From Eleginops maclovinus (Eukaryota; Chordata; Actinopteri; Perciformes; Eleginopidae), in NCBI RefSeq assembly GCF_036324505.1, contig NC_086368.1:8579016-8643015 (forward strand): a DNA stretch of 64,000 nucleotides, read 5' to 3'. Both the position numbers and the translations under genes were made by a program. The notes beneath the pieces were generated by a model, which made no database searches, had not been told where the DNA came from, and was given only the letters and a program-made list of their open reading frames with translations. Shown here one piece after another: positions 13,021 to 24,005 of the stretch (its first letter is position 1; every line of letters begins with the position of its first letter).

Positions 13021-14405
13021 AAAAAAGTAGCAGTATATTTGTTTTGAAGAAAAGTGACCATACTGAGTTAAAGAGCTTGCTGGTAGTATATTATCTGTAA
13101 TAATATGTATCGTTTCAGTCTTTAAATGATCTACTTAATCACAGAAGCTTGTAATTGATGTATCGCCATATTTGGCCTTTGTGAATCATGATACTGTCTA
13201 AAACACATTAATAAATGTAAAGGAGAGTGGGGTTTGTTTTTAAAGGAGGCATGAGACAATGCAGCAATCAAGCCTTTACAAATTCAATTCTACATAATGA
13301 ATGACTCTGCTTCAGTCCAGCCTGCTTTAATAGATATCTGCTTGTACTTTACACTGCTGTGAATAATGCTGCTCATTTTTCACACTTTTGGAAATCCCTG
13401 TCCAATACATGACCAAATAAAAAAATTATACTTTGTGCAGACATTTCTCACGTTTGCTCAAAGTTTTTACAATAACAATTTTAAAAGATGCAAATGTCAA
13501 TGTTTGTTTGTTTTTGTTTTTTTATTCGTGCTGCCTCCAAGTTGCAAAAGGAAACAATTAAAACCGGTTTCAAGAATTTAGATCATCTTAAACCCAGAAG
13601 GTCAAAGGTAACATTTAAGTTAAAGACATGATGAATCGTCCTGAACGAGAAACACTGCCTGCTGATCCACTTGACTGTAAGATGTCTGCTGTGAGAAGAG
13701 GTTAAATAAAAACTCTATTCACCCTCAGGCTGATGATTTACAACCCTCTGGCCTAAGTGGTCATCATTTGTCTTACCTGTCTGAATAATTGCCCTTTCCC
13801 TTGACATAGAGCCTATTTTTCACGTCTTGTTTCAACAGAGAACCTTTTTGACAAGCATCGACAAATGCGGACTTTAAATCATTACCCTTTTGAATTATGA
13901 AGTCAACTACCCTCAGAGGTTACAGGAGAGTGCAGTTCTCAAAGCCAGTCAACGCCATCACCTGTAACCTCCACACCAACATTTCTCCACATCACATAAG
14001 AGCACAAACATTTTAAATATTTCAGTAAACTTCAATTATTTAGGTGGAACACTTCACCCTATTTCCTTCTAGATCACACTGTACCGCCCACACATTTCCG
14101 CCGGATATCCTCCCTGCTGTGTTGGCAGCCTTTTGGCTGGATTTCAAAAGACCTGATTGGGCAAAGCTGTCTGAAGTAAAGGTTATTGATTAACAAAGCC
14201 ATCTCAGTGTCATGTACCACTCCCAACTGTCTGCATGGACTGCATGGTGGGTGCAATTGGTGATGACTAATACAATTATTTATTATTCCATTATCTCTAC
14301 CTGCTTATCATGTGTATGTGTGGCTCAGAGGAAAGGAGCCTATCCCATTATACAGTGGAGGGAGAGGTTGTGTCTGTCACGGGCAAAATAGGGACAGATT
14401 ACCAT
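13021..14405. other. No gene recognised
   Basis: Non-coding, AT-rich, without a recognisable repeat boundary or RNA gene. Confidence 0.35.
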
Positions 14406-14800
14406 TCACACTATCAGGTGGGGAAGAAGTACTCAGATCTTTTACTTTAGATAAATTAGAATAACAAGTCCTGAATTCAAACAGTTTGTTAAGTTGAAGT
14501 ACATAAGTATTATCAGCTTAATGTTCTTAAATTATCAAAAGTAAAAGTACTTAATATGCAGGACAACACAGTATACAGTATCATTAGATTATTTATTATT
14601 ACATGTCCTTGTTTGTATAGCAAAGATATACATGTAAGCGCATTTTGATGTTGTAGTTTGTTGATAGGGAGACAATTTTAGATACTTTGTAATTGTAAAA
14701 TAGAGGGGTATTATTTGTTAACGAATGCATATAATGTAAAAAAACATGTATTTTTCTAAGTAAAAGTAACTATAGTGTAATATAGTTAAGTAAAACATAA
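14406..14800. repeat. AAGTAAAAGTAC-type fish repeat, second element
   Basis: Begins near GGTGGGGAAGAAGTACTCAG and contains AAAAGTAAAAGTACTTAATA and several AAGTAAAAGTA words. Related in style to 7,387-8,126 but with a different interior. It directly abuts the truncated end of the Tc1-like element. Confidence 0.5.
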
Positions 14801-14814
14801 GATGATTTGCCTGT

Positions 14815-15861
14815 AAAATGGAGTGGATTGGAATGTGGTGTCTGGCACCAAGACGTCAGCAGTAGATCCTTTATAGCAAGTTGGGAGTTGGGGCCACCAT
14901 GGATCGGACTTTTTGATCCAGCATATCCCACGAACGCTCGATGGATTGAGATCTGGGGAATGTGGAAGCCAAGTCAACACCTTGAACTTGTTATTTTGTT
15001 CCTCACACCATTCCTTAACCATTTCTGCAGTGTGGCAGGGTGCATCAGTGTGCTGAAAGAGAAGACTGCCATTAGAGAATACAGTCTCCATGAAGGGGTG
15101 TACTTGATCTGCAACAAGTTTAGTAATTGGTGGTACGTGTCAAAGTAACATCCGCACGAATGGCAGGACCCAAGGTTTTCCAGCAGAATATAACCCAGAG
15201 CATCAAACTGCCCCGCCAGTTTGCCTTATACCCATAGTGCTTCCTGGTGCCATGTCTTCCTCACCCGGCCAATCACATTAATTAAAGAAAATGTGATTCA
15301 TCAGACCACGCCACCTTCTGCCATTGCACCCGGGTCCAGTTCTGATGAGGGGGACAGGGGTCAGCATGGGCACCCTGACCGGTCTACCTATTCACAGCCC
15401 CATATGCAACAACACCTGTCTAACACAACCAGCATTAACTGTTTCAAAAATTTGAGCTACAGTAGCTTTTCTGTTGGATCCGACCACACGAACCAGCCTT
15501 CGCTCCTTACGCGCATAAATGAGCCTTGGACACCCATGACCCTGTCGCCAGTTCACCGGTTTTCCATCTTTGGACCACTTTTGGTAAGTAGTGACCGCTG
15601 CAGACCCGGAACACTCCACAAGATTTGCAGTTTTTGGGATGCTCTGACCCAGTCGTATAGGCAGCAAAATGTGGTCCTTCTCAAAGTCGCTCACTTCCTT
15701 ATGCTTGCCCAATTTTCTTGCTTCCAACACATCAATTGTGGGGACAAAGTGTTCATTTGTTGCCCAACATATCCCACCCACTGACAGGTGCCATTGTAAA
15801 AAGATAATCACTGTTCTTCACTTCACCTATCAGCGATCATATTGTTATGGCTGATCTGTAC
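14815..15861 (-). pseudogene. Tc1-like transposon with disrupted transposase
   Basis: Minus-strand frames encode Tc1-family transposase pieces. From about 15,811 to 15,392 lies the paired helix-turn-helix N-terminal region (L-G-Q-S-I-P-K-T-A-N-L-V-E, Y-Q-K-W-S-K-D-G, G-H-G-C-P-R-L). From about 15,091 to 14,870 lies the C-terminal catalytic part, with A-P-C-H-T-A-E-M-V-K-E-W and H-S-P-D-L-N-P. The aspartate of the HTDAPCH block is present. The joining part is out of frame and the residues after PDLNP, where the last catalytic acidic residue sits, have changed. The right terminal inverted repeat can be read (ATATTGTTATGGCTGATCTG then TA, about 15,842-15,861). The left one is missing, so the copy is truncated and dead. 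Confidence 0.8.
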
Positions 15862-17600
15862 TAGTGATTCATAACTAGTGTGAGTGAAGTTAAAAAGCAA
15901 ACATTTATTTTCGAAAAAACTATACACAATGAAACAGAAAGGTTTTAAATTGGAATATTTACGCAAGGCCGTAACAAAACCAATGAGTTATGAACTACAT
16001 ACTTGTTTGCCAAATCAATAAATTACTAGTTTAGTTTCTTTCAAATAAATTGGTGATGATTGTAAACATTTTAAATAACATCCTGCTTATCCTTTTTTTG
16101 AATAAAATTACCAAATAGATCTCTATATACATATAACTAATTAAATAATAGGCACAGAGACTGTTTATGTTGCAATCTCCCTTTCTACAGGTTTGATGAC
16201 GACTGTTGAAACGTAATGTGCCGACCCTTTATGCTCAGTGTGCAAAATTGTGTTTAATGAGCTCGTTAAAAAAATAATGGTGGCCTGTAACACCCTTACG
16301 CTCCTGTGTATGTGTATGTGCCTTTGGTGCCGCTCAGAAGCATAATCAATTGATTTTTATCGCTGCCTCTAGCTGTCCTTGAGAAACCTAGTGATCATAG
16401 TCGTCCCATTAATGGAAGGTCACAGGTTTGATTCCTGAGTTATAAACCTTTTCACCGAAGCTTTGTCTAAAAAGCAATCTATTTAGCATCAAGAGAACGA
16501 CATCTATAGTTATGTAGGTGGTTTGCAGCAACTGGGTCCTCTTGAAAGCTTTAACAACTGTTGTTACACCCTCAAGCCTTTAAAGTAGAAATCTCATATT
16601 TTAAGGATTCATGAATTCAAAGGTTTTATTGTCAAATGCACAACAAGCAATGAAAACCTTTAGTCACAGGCCCCATCAACAGTGCAACGTACAATATATT
16701 TAAGATTTTAAAGAAATAAGAAGAAGGAAAATATGCAAGTTATAGAATAGTGCAGAAATAAGTAAACTTGATTCTGATTGGCCAATTTCGACATTTCAGA
16801 GGTTGTAAATACTCGCTAACAGACCGCTGTTAAGGAGCACATGGCTGATGCTAAGGAGGACTTAGCAGAAGTAATAAACGATCATTTTTAAATCACAAAA
16901 AACCAATATTTTGAATCAAGTTGTGGGTTTATTTACTTTGTATAGTTTATGCGGCTGTGAAATAAGCGTTAGGATCCATGATCACCTTGTCAGGTGTTCT
17001 TTTTCATTAATGACCACCTAGCGGCACCTTATCTAATCTATCTTACATAAGATAAAACGGAATGTAAGATTTCATACTGTAGGCTACTAAAGTGAATGTT
17101 ATGTTTTTTCATGCATCAGTAAATACATAATTTCATATTACAAGTTCATTTCTGGATGAAAGATTCTACTAATATTTTATTCGGATTAAATGTAATTGCA
17201 TGTGTGTCCCTCAATCAGGCAAAGAAAAGAAAAAAAATGTAAAACGTTTTTTCCTCTGATGTTTTTTTTCTGTATAAAAACAATACATCTCCAAATAAAA
17301 ATATTAAAAAACATGAGACTTTCCTTTAAATATGATATGATCCAGCTATGTCAGACATGTCAGCACAACAAAGTTAAACAATTTGCTTAGAGGTGAGTAA
17401 CAGGACTTTCTAACAATGGGCTGATCTGGCTTTCACCATCATCAATGGAGCGAATGGTAACTGTTTAACCAACCTGAGGTGTGATCAATTCTACAAGACA
17501 GAACTGCCAAGAGAGCCAGGGATCCATAAAATAATCAGGCAGGTGATGAGGCAAAAGAAGGATTTATGAATTCCCCTTTACAGCCCTGTAAAACCCCTTC
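15862..17600. other. No gene recognised; minor repeat remnants
   Basis: AT-rich. Near 16,410-16,440 there is a B-box-like GGTTTGATTCCTG that could be a SINE remnant, and a LINE tail lies at 16,616-16,760 (separate entry). Otherwise nothing recognised. Confidence 0.35.
16616..16760 (-). mobile_element. LINE 3' tail, short truncated copy
   Basis: Plus strand reads CAAAGGTTTTATTGTCAAAT then GCACAACAAGCAATGAAAAC, the reverse complement of the tail seen on the LINE at 37.2-37.3 kb and at 18.95-19.07 kb (order: ...CAATGAAAA / GCA.A / TTTTAT.TGTCA.ATG). Diverged; no coding sequence. Confidence 0.5.
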
Positions 17601-17613
17601 ATTAATGATTAAT
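17601..17613 (+). promoter_or_regulatory. HNF1-type binding site upstream of guanylin gene
   Basis: ATTAATGATTAAT contains the complete palindromic HNF1 core TTAATNATTAA. It lies about 60 bases upstream of the TATA-like box and 164 bases upstream of the start codon. Mammalian guanylin genes are known to depend on HNF1, so the site fits intestinal/renal expression. Binding itself is inferred. Confidence 0.6.
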
Positions 17614-17671
17614 CTGTGAGAAAAACTTTGCACCTGTAGTCACATGACTGCATTGCTGCAGGGCAGAACTG

Positions 17672-17678
17672 TTTAAAA
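17672..17678 (+). promoter_or_regulatory. TATA-like box of guanylin gene
   Basis: TTTAAAA about 105 bases before the ATG. Transcription would start near 17,700, giving a leader of about 75 bases. Confidence 0.5.
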
Positions 17679-17776
17679 GGAGGCTTGTGGATGGAAGGAA
17701 AGCACTCACTGAGCTAAGCACCTGCTGAGCACACCAACCACAAGAGATAAAGACTGCAAGACATCTCGCTGTCACC

Positions 17777-18395
17777 ATGAAGACCACACTTGCCACCATC
17801 GCTGTCCTGGTCATGGCTCTCAGCTGGACCTCTGAGGCTGTGCAGGTTGAAGTAAGTGCATTATTTATCATTTCTGTAGTACTCACTGTTCCTGGACAAT
17901 AGCTTCGTTCATGCAGCTTACCAACAACCTGCACCCTTTACTCTTTTAGATTACAAACCATACTATCTGCCACAGCAAACTGGTAAGATGCAGTTCTTTA
18001 ACACTAACATTTATTTTTCTTTTCAGGAGAATGGATTGTCTTTCTCTCTGGAAGGCGTCATCAGACTCCAGGAGCTGACAGAGAGCAGCGGTGCAAGACA
18101 ACAGAGCCCACGGCTCAGGGCAGGCACCGGGTCCGTCTGTGCCGACCCCATGCTCCCCCAGGAGTTCCTGCCCCTCTGTAGGCAGAGAGGAGCATCTGCA
18201 TCCCTTGCCAGACTAGGTGAAACCACTTTATTATAACAGCAATTCTCTGAGTGGAATATGAAGTATGCCAAGTCATGAATATGGAGGCTCAGGTGATAAA
18301 AACAGTGTGTCTAATGTTTTTTTGTCTTTATTTCAGCTATGGTACCCAGGGACGTCTGTGAGATCTGCGCTTTTGCTGCCTGCACCGGCTGCTAA
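17777..18395 (+). CDS. guca2a: Guanylin prohormone (3 exons, 107 aa)
   Basis: Encodes the precursor of a secreted peptide that activates guanylyl cyclase C on intestinal and renal epithelium, raising cGMP to control salt and water transport. Exons are 17,777-17,851, 18,027-18,216 and 18,337-18,395, all with GT-AG introns, and the codon split over exons 2 and 3 joins in frame. Residues 1 to about 21 form a signal peptide (M-K-T-T-L-A-T-I-A-V-L-V-M-A-L). The propeptide carries the conserved pair of cysteines in V-C-A-D-P-M-L-P-Q-E-F-L-P-L-C. The hormone is the C-terminus, D-V-C-E-I-C-A-F-A-A-C-T-G-C, with four cysteines in the guanylin pattern and the intact A-C-T-G-C end. The peptide stops at the last cysteine and has an aromatic residue (F101) after A100, both guanylin rather than uroguanylin traits. 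Renoguanylin, a fish subtype, is the main alternative name. Confidence 0.93.
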
Positions 18396-18793
18396 ACAAG
18401 CAACAAACACTTTGCCCAGCTTAAGACTTGTGATTTGTTTCCTCCCCCCTCACAACTATAGTACAGAGAATTTGAAAAATAGATTTACCTGATGAGACAA
18501 TGACATTATGTTCCCTGAATACACAGGCTCTGACTCTGTCCTATTGGTACTTAATAGAGCAAAAAAAGCCCCCTAAAAGAAAGAAATCAAACAAGGTATG
18601 TTGATGTTGTTATTGTTTTTGTTGTTTTTTTGCAAACTGTTACTGTAGCATATTTACTTTATTTTTCATTTCCATCATGCCTTTTATTTTTGGAATTTAC
18701 ATTGTTTGTTACATTTCTATCTGACCAAGCTTTGTACTGTATACATATTTAAAAGAGAAGTTTCTTTTTTGCTTGTTTCTTAACATTGTTTTC

Positions 18794-18799
18794 AATAAA
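18794..18799 (+). terminator. Polyadenylation signal of guanylin gene
   Basis: AATAAA about 400 bases after the stop codon, followed within 45 bases by a GT-rich stretch (TGTGCACATTGTGTTC). Confidence 0.6.
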
Positions 18800-18868
18800 A
18801 GGCTTTCATTCAAAAATCATGTGCACATTGTGTTCTTTCCTGTAAACTGAAGTTCACTATTCCCATTT

Positions 18869-18874
18869 TTATTA

Positions 18875-18948
<74 letters not shown>
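18869..18948. repeat. (ATT)n microsatellite, left part
   Basis: About 80 bases of ATT units with one early interruption (ATTATTGTTATT). Followed directly by a LINE tail and then by a second ATT tract. Confidence 0.95.
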
Positions 18949-18950
<2 letters not shown>

Positions 18951-19071
18951 AGGTTTCAAGGTTTCAAGGTTTTATTTGTCATATGCACAGCAGATACAGC
19001 GTATATGTTGGCAATGAAAATCTTATGTCGCGTGCTCCTCCAACAACTCAACATGCATGGTGCAAATAAGA
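18949..19071 (-). mobile_element. LINE 3' tail inserted in an ATT microsatellite
   Basis: Begins with three tandem CAAGGTTT octamers and continues TATTTGTCATATGCACAGCA, GATACAGCGTATATGTTGGC and AATGAAAATCTTATGTC. This is the reverse complement of the tail of the LINE at 35.9-37.3 kb, which ends in CCTTTGAG octamers. Only about 120 bases were copied. Confidence 0.8.
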
Positions 19072-19074
19072 TAA

Positions 19075-19128
<54 letters not shown>

Positions 19129-19129
19129 T
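19075..19129. repeat. (ATT)n microsatellite, right part
   Basis: Pure ATT units directly after the LINE tail. Same repeat phase and sequence as the tract on the other side. Confidence 0.9.
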
Positions 19130-21800
19130 TATGTAATACAAAATATAAAATACATACAGGGGGATAAAAGAGCTAATAAGTACAAGGCTAATTTTACTGG
19201 CCTTTTCTCTTTGTTTCAGCCTGCTCGAAACGTATCGAGGTACTATAAATGCTAAACCCTCTTCATGAGCTCACTGCTAACTATTTTTTTTTTTGGTTGC
19301 TGCTGCAGTTGGATTACAGGGGTTTTTTCGGAGCTTGTTTTCCAGAAATGCCTGTGTAAATATGCTGAGTTGTACTTCTTTCAAGCCTCAATCTCCTTCG
19401 TTTCAGCCTTAAATATATATGTCCATGTTTGAAATAATGAATAAATTATTCTATGCATGCAGTCAAACTACCTCATTATAAAAATATACAGTCAGTACGT
19501 GGCATTAGTGGATTCTCTCTGACACTTGCAATGTACTCGCAGCCTTGATGCCTGAAGGGATATCATTTATATTATAATAAGTGCATATATATGTGACATG
19601 AATTTACATGAATGCATACAGTATGCTGTACAGTATGTTTATGCAGCAACGAAAAACTAATATTTCTGGTATATGCTGTTTTTTCTATTGCGCTTACCAA
19701 GAGATATATTTGTAATCTATATGCAAATTAGAATAGGACATAATCTTACCAGCTTTTGGCCAGAAATTATAATTATATAGATATAGAAATATGGCAACAT
19801 TCCTCCAAATTAAGTATGGAGAAAGTTTTGAACATTTTGACATGTAGGTAGAAAAATGTATCCAAAATGTATTTCGGCGGGCAAATAATTGGAGGAAATC
19901 AAATAAAAGGTCAGAAAATACGGAATTTTAGTTTAGTGTGTCATATAACAGCAGAAACAGCTTCATTGAGCTGTAGGGACATAATGTTTTTTTCATAGCT
20001 GTTGATTATTAAGATGTCATATTGTCGATTATGCTCCCACAGAATTCACTCCACACTCATTATATTTGACTTGGTTCATTTCAGGTTGTAGTTACAACAC
20101 TTAGAACCCATTTTTTACGGTAATAATCGTTGGCCTCCTCTTTCAGAGCAACAGCCTTGACACTATTGATTTTAAGGACAATGTAATTCATATACTTTGG
20201 CCCTCATACCCATGAATGACTGATGTTCCCCGAGCACTGAGCCTGTACTTCATTTTTCAGTTTTATTAAATGACTTTTCCAGTTATATAAGTTGTATCTA
20301 CTTAACTATCAAAAGGGGGTTGCGGTAAAAGTGCATGCTGTGTCAACATGCCCTAAATGTTCAATTATTGTATGAAAATGAGATAGACCACATCACTCCT
20401 GAGCAAACATAACATCTTTTCCTGCTTTGAATACTTTGAAAACTTTGGTGAATGTTGACATACTTCTCAAATGTCACTATTTTGTATGCCTATAGATTGA
20501 GTCTGGAAATGGTCCAGTGCTCATATTCTCCTTTTTATTTCCCATGATAATATGTTCTCCCTGTTTTCCAATATTGATCATTTCAAGGCACATTTACTCT
20601 GTTTCTGGGGAAACCAATAATAGACATTTCTTTTCCAATCCAATTTCAAACCCAAAGATTAACAACCATTAATCTTGAAAAAGACCTGAGGTGTAGAAAC
20701 GTCATCCAAATAAAAGATAAAAGCATAAGGAGCGTGATGTGTGGAAAACTTTTTTCCCCCTACTTTCAAGTCCACTACATACCTTCTTGTATTTTTTAAA
20801 ATACAGCATATTATCACTGTAATGTCCAGTGGAACTTCAAAAAGGTTAATAGTTATATGATATAATGTTCAATGAAAATCTAAATGTTGGCTCTATGGAT
20901 TATCCAAAGCTTACTTACTTATTAACATATGTTGTATGTTTGTCTTTGTGTATGTGAGTGAGATTAAGTGATCATAGTACATATCTAGATTCAATACTTT
21001 GGCTGGTCTGCTTGGTTTTCTTTGTTTCTTCTATTCTATGAATTGCTGCAACAGCTCATTTAATCTCTTTGCTTTGTCATTTTAGATAGTCGTAGACAAT
21101 TCTGCCCAAATTACGAACAAGCAATGTCTGACTCAAAGTTTAAAAAAAAGGATGATCAGGAAACCTTGATTTCATGAGTTACCCTGCTGAATATGTTTGA
21201 TTTTCTGACCTTGATGTGACTCATGAAACAATCAGTTCACACAGTCAGCTACACTTCATTATTGATTGAGGAGCTCGGGGCTGTGACTGCCTCTGACGTC
21301 ACACATTTGACTCCTATCCATTGTCAAACTTTGGGATAAAGCTTCCCATGACGTGAAAGTATACATAAATGATACTTGACAGTTTAAGGTGCATTAAGAT
21401 GCCTTTTTCTGACTGTGTAACCAAACACAATAAGTAGCCATTTGCATCAGCAAAGAGTCATAATATCACAGCTTTGCAAACAGGTGACCTATTTGGTTCA
21501 GCTCTGTTCATATGGCCTCTCCCTTATCAGACGGCTCTGTGATGAATACCTGTGGGAGAGAGACAATGGGGGAGATTTATTGGGTGGCACTGAGGCATCT
21601 GATGCTTAAGAATGAAACCCAAAGTAAATAATCAAATATAGAGCTGACGGAGGAAACAACAGAGATAGAGGTTATAAAAACTATAAAGGATTATGGTTGT
21701 AAACTAAAAAAGAGGATCCAGAACGCTTACAGTGCTCAATACCTTTGGTTATCTTTAACCACGGAGTTTCCCCCCTACTTTTCACACCTACCAAACGTCT
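19130..21800. other. Spacer between the two guanylin-family genes
   Basis: AT-rich, no open frame with family motifs, no RNA gene. An HNF1-like word with three mismatches (GTCAATAAATCAC, 21,803-21,815) lies at its right end, just upstream of the second gene's TATA box. Confidence 0.4.
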
Positions 21801-21837
21801 TAGTCAATAAATCACTAAAAGACCTGTCCAGACTCCC

Positions 21838-21843
21838 TATAAG
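21838..21843 (+). promoter_or_regulatory. TATA-like box of the second guanylin-family gene
   Basis: TATAAG in CCCTATAAGAGGCC, 79 bases before the ATG. Predicts a leader of about 50 bases. Confidence 0.5.
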
Positions 21844-21916
21844 AGGCCGAGCAGACATCCAGAGACCACAGAAGAATCTCTCCTCTGAACTGAGAAGCAT
21901 CTTGCATCATCTGAAA

Positions 21917-23435
21917 ATGAGAGTGTTCAGTGTCGTCCTTGTTTTGGTGCTGTGTGTGTGCAGTGGAGCTGTAGGTGTGCAGGTTAAAGTGAGTATTACC
22001 TGTTCTTGGAAATACCTTGACCTTTTTTATCACTCAAGCTGCTTCTTAGTAGATTTTTCTGTATTTTCCTGAATGCATCTTAGAAATTATAGTGTATTGA
22101 CACCATGAAATCTAAATATCTTTTTCTCACTCCAAAGTCCCTTTCTGTTGGTAGTTCTGCATGATTTATTTTGTGCCTCACAGTTTTTTCTTGCCCTCCA
22201 CTAGGTTGGAAACAGGATCTTCCCCTTGGAGGCAGTGAAGCAGCTGAATGAACTGATGGATTTTGATGAAGATGTGAGCCCTCACCTCTCTGAGAAAAGC
22301 GTGGTAGCTGCTTGCGCTAATCCTGTCCTGCCTCAAGTCTTTCGGCCAGTGTGTCAAGGGAAAGGGACAGGCATCATTTTCTCCGAACTAGGTAAGACTT
22401 TGCAAAGGAGAATGTGATTGTTAGAAAACAATTCTTTATTTTCAACCAGATAAAAAAGCAGTTTGGGGCCTAATTTCCGTGGTGAACACACTTGGTGCAA
22501 TTCTTAATATTGACGAAACCAGCACACTGGATTAGCCATATCCATTATAGTGAAGCAACATATTGATTAGTTCATAAATGTGTTTTGAATACCTTTTGCA
22601 CACAAATTTAGCTTTATGGCAGAGAGGAACAAGCTCTTTGGGGTTTTATCTTTCAACGAGATTTGCTTAGGACACAACCAACATTTCCATTATGAAGGAG
22701 CTGTGTTAGCTGGTTAGAGTAGCATAGCACTGAAAACTTAGCCTGGCTGTCCAAAGTTTGTTAATCATTGAGTTGCATCTCATTTGTTTGAAGTATCCAT
22801 TCAGACATGAGATCTGACATTCAGCAAGAATGCACCAATCTACACTTTTCCTGAATAAAGTACCTGCTTTGCCACCTACGGAATTGCTCAGTGAGAAATT
22901 GTTAACATTGGTCTATTGGTACATTCATATAGGAAACAAACGCACAGGCTCTTAGAGACACTGTGTTAACACTGAGAAAAACCTTTGCTCTTGACTTCAA
23001 CACGCTGACATCGCGCGCAGGCTTCAGTATGCTCAAATGGATTCCTCGAGTTGTGTGTTTACACTTTGTATTATGCACATCCTGCAATTGCAGCACCATA
23101 AAGAGGCTTTGGAATGATAATGCCAGACAAGACGCCTATGAATGGCTGTTCAAATACTTTTTCGGGGCCATTGAAACTTAATAGACAAAGGCAACAACCT
23201 TGTTGGTGTATTGAGAAGGATACGGAAACGGAGCTCATTTTTAAAATTGCAACATTAAATGAAAATGAAAACCTGGTCCTTGAGGAAAAGAAAAACACTT
23301 TCACTTTTTCATGTCAAGTCTGATTAATATGTATGTTTTTCTTTTTCTTTCTTGCACTTTCCAGCCTCTATCATGGTGTCTAGCGATCCTTGTGAGATAT
23401 GTGTCAACCCCTCCTGCTTTGGGTGTCTGAACTGA
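21917..23435 (+). CDS. guca2b: Uroguanylin-like prohormone with divergent hormone core (3 exons, 109 aa)
   Basis: Exons are 21,917-21,988, 22,205-22,391 and 23,365-23,435, with GT-AG introns and the same phases as the guanylin gene 4 kb upstream, so the two are tandem duplicates. The signal peptide is M-R-V-F-S-V-V-L-V-L-V-L-C-V-C. The propeptide keeps the conserved V-Q-V start and the cysteine pair in A-C-A-N-P-V-L-P-Q-V-F-R-P-V-C. The hormone end reads D-P-C-E-I-C-V-N-P-S-C-F-G-C-L-N (residues 94-109). All four cysteines are in register, N101 is a uroguanylin trait, and a two-residue tail follows the last cysteine. However, the family's A-A-C-T-G-C is replaced by P-S-C-F-G-C. No frameshift or stop is present, and TATA box and polyadenylation signal are in place, so the gene looks functional. 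Whether it still activates guanylyl cyclase C is open. The symbol is by position and type. Confidence 0.85.
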
Positions 23436-23772
23436 GGCTGCCATCTGCTAGAAACACACACACGTCGGACAGAGAGCCTCTGAGGCCTTCATCCAACATC
23501 CTTCTTTTATATTTATATGTATAAGGCAACCATGGACATCGGCAAAACCGTCCTGTCACCTAGCAACCAACCCTGGTGCTCACTGGTCGACATAACCATT
23601 TTGAATTGAAATTTAGGCTTATTAAAACATTTACAATTCTCATTCTCACCATTTTTACACGTGTTGGTGATGTTCACAAGTAAAATGGAAAGCAGATGTC
23701 TTGGAGTATTTTAATAGTACTTTATTGTCTTCTTATTGAACTTTTAATTTATTGAGTGTGTAGCTTCTTGAT

Positions 23773-23778
23773 AATAAA
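23773..23778 (+). terminator. Polyadenylation signal of uroguanylin-like gene
   Basis: AATAAA 338 bases after the stop codon. The CA microsatellite begins about 65 bases further on. Confidence 0.5.
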
Positions 23779-23840
23779 AATGTGTATTCTTTGCATCCTT
23801 GAAAGCAGTTTTTACTTCATGTTTCAAGTTTTATGTTTTG

Positions 23841-24005
<165 letters not shown>

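Noticed and set aside
13626..13668. Possible C/D snoRNA (ATGATGA followed by CTGA)
   Set aside because: Spacing is too short, no terminal stem, and no intron or host gene around it.
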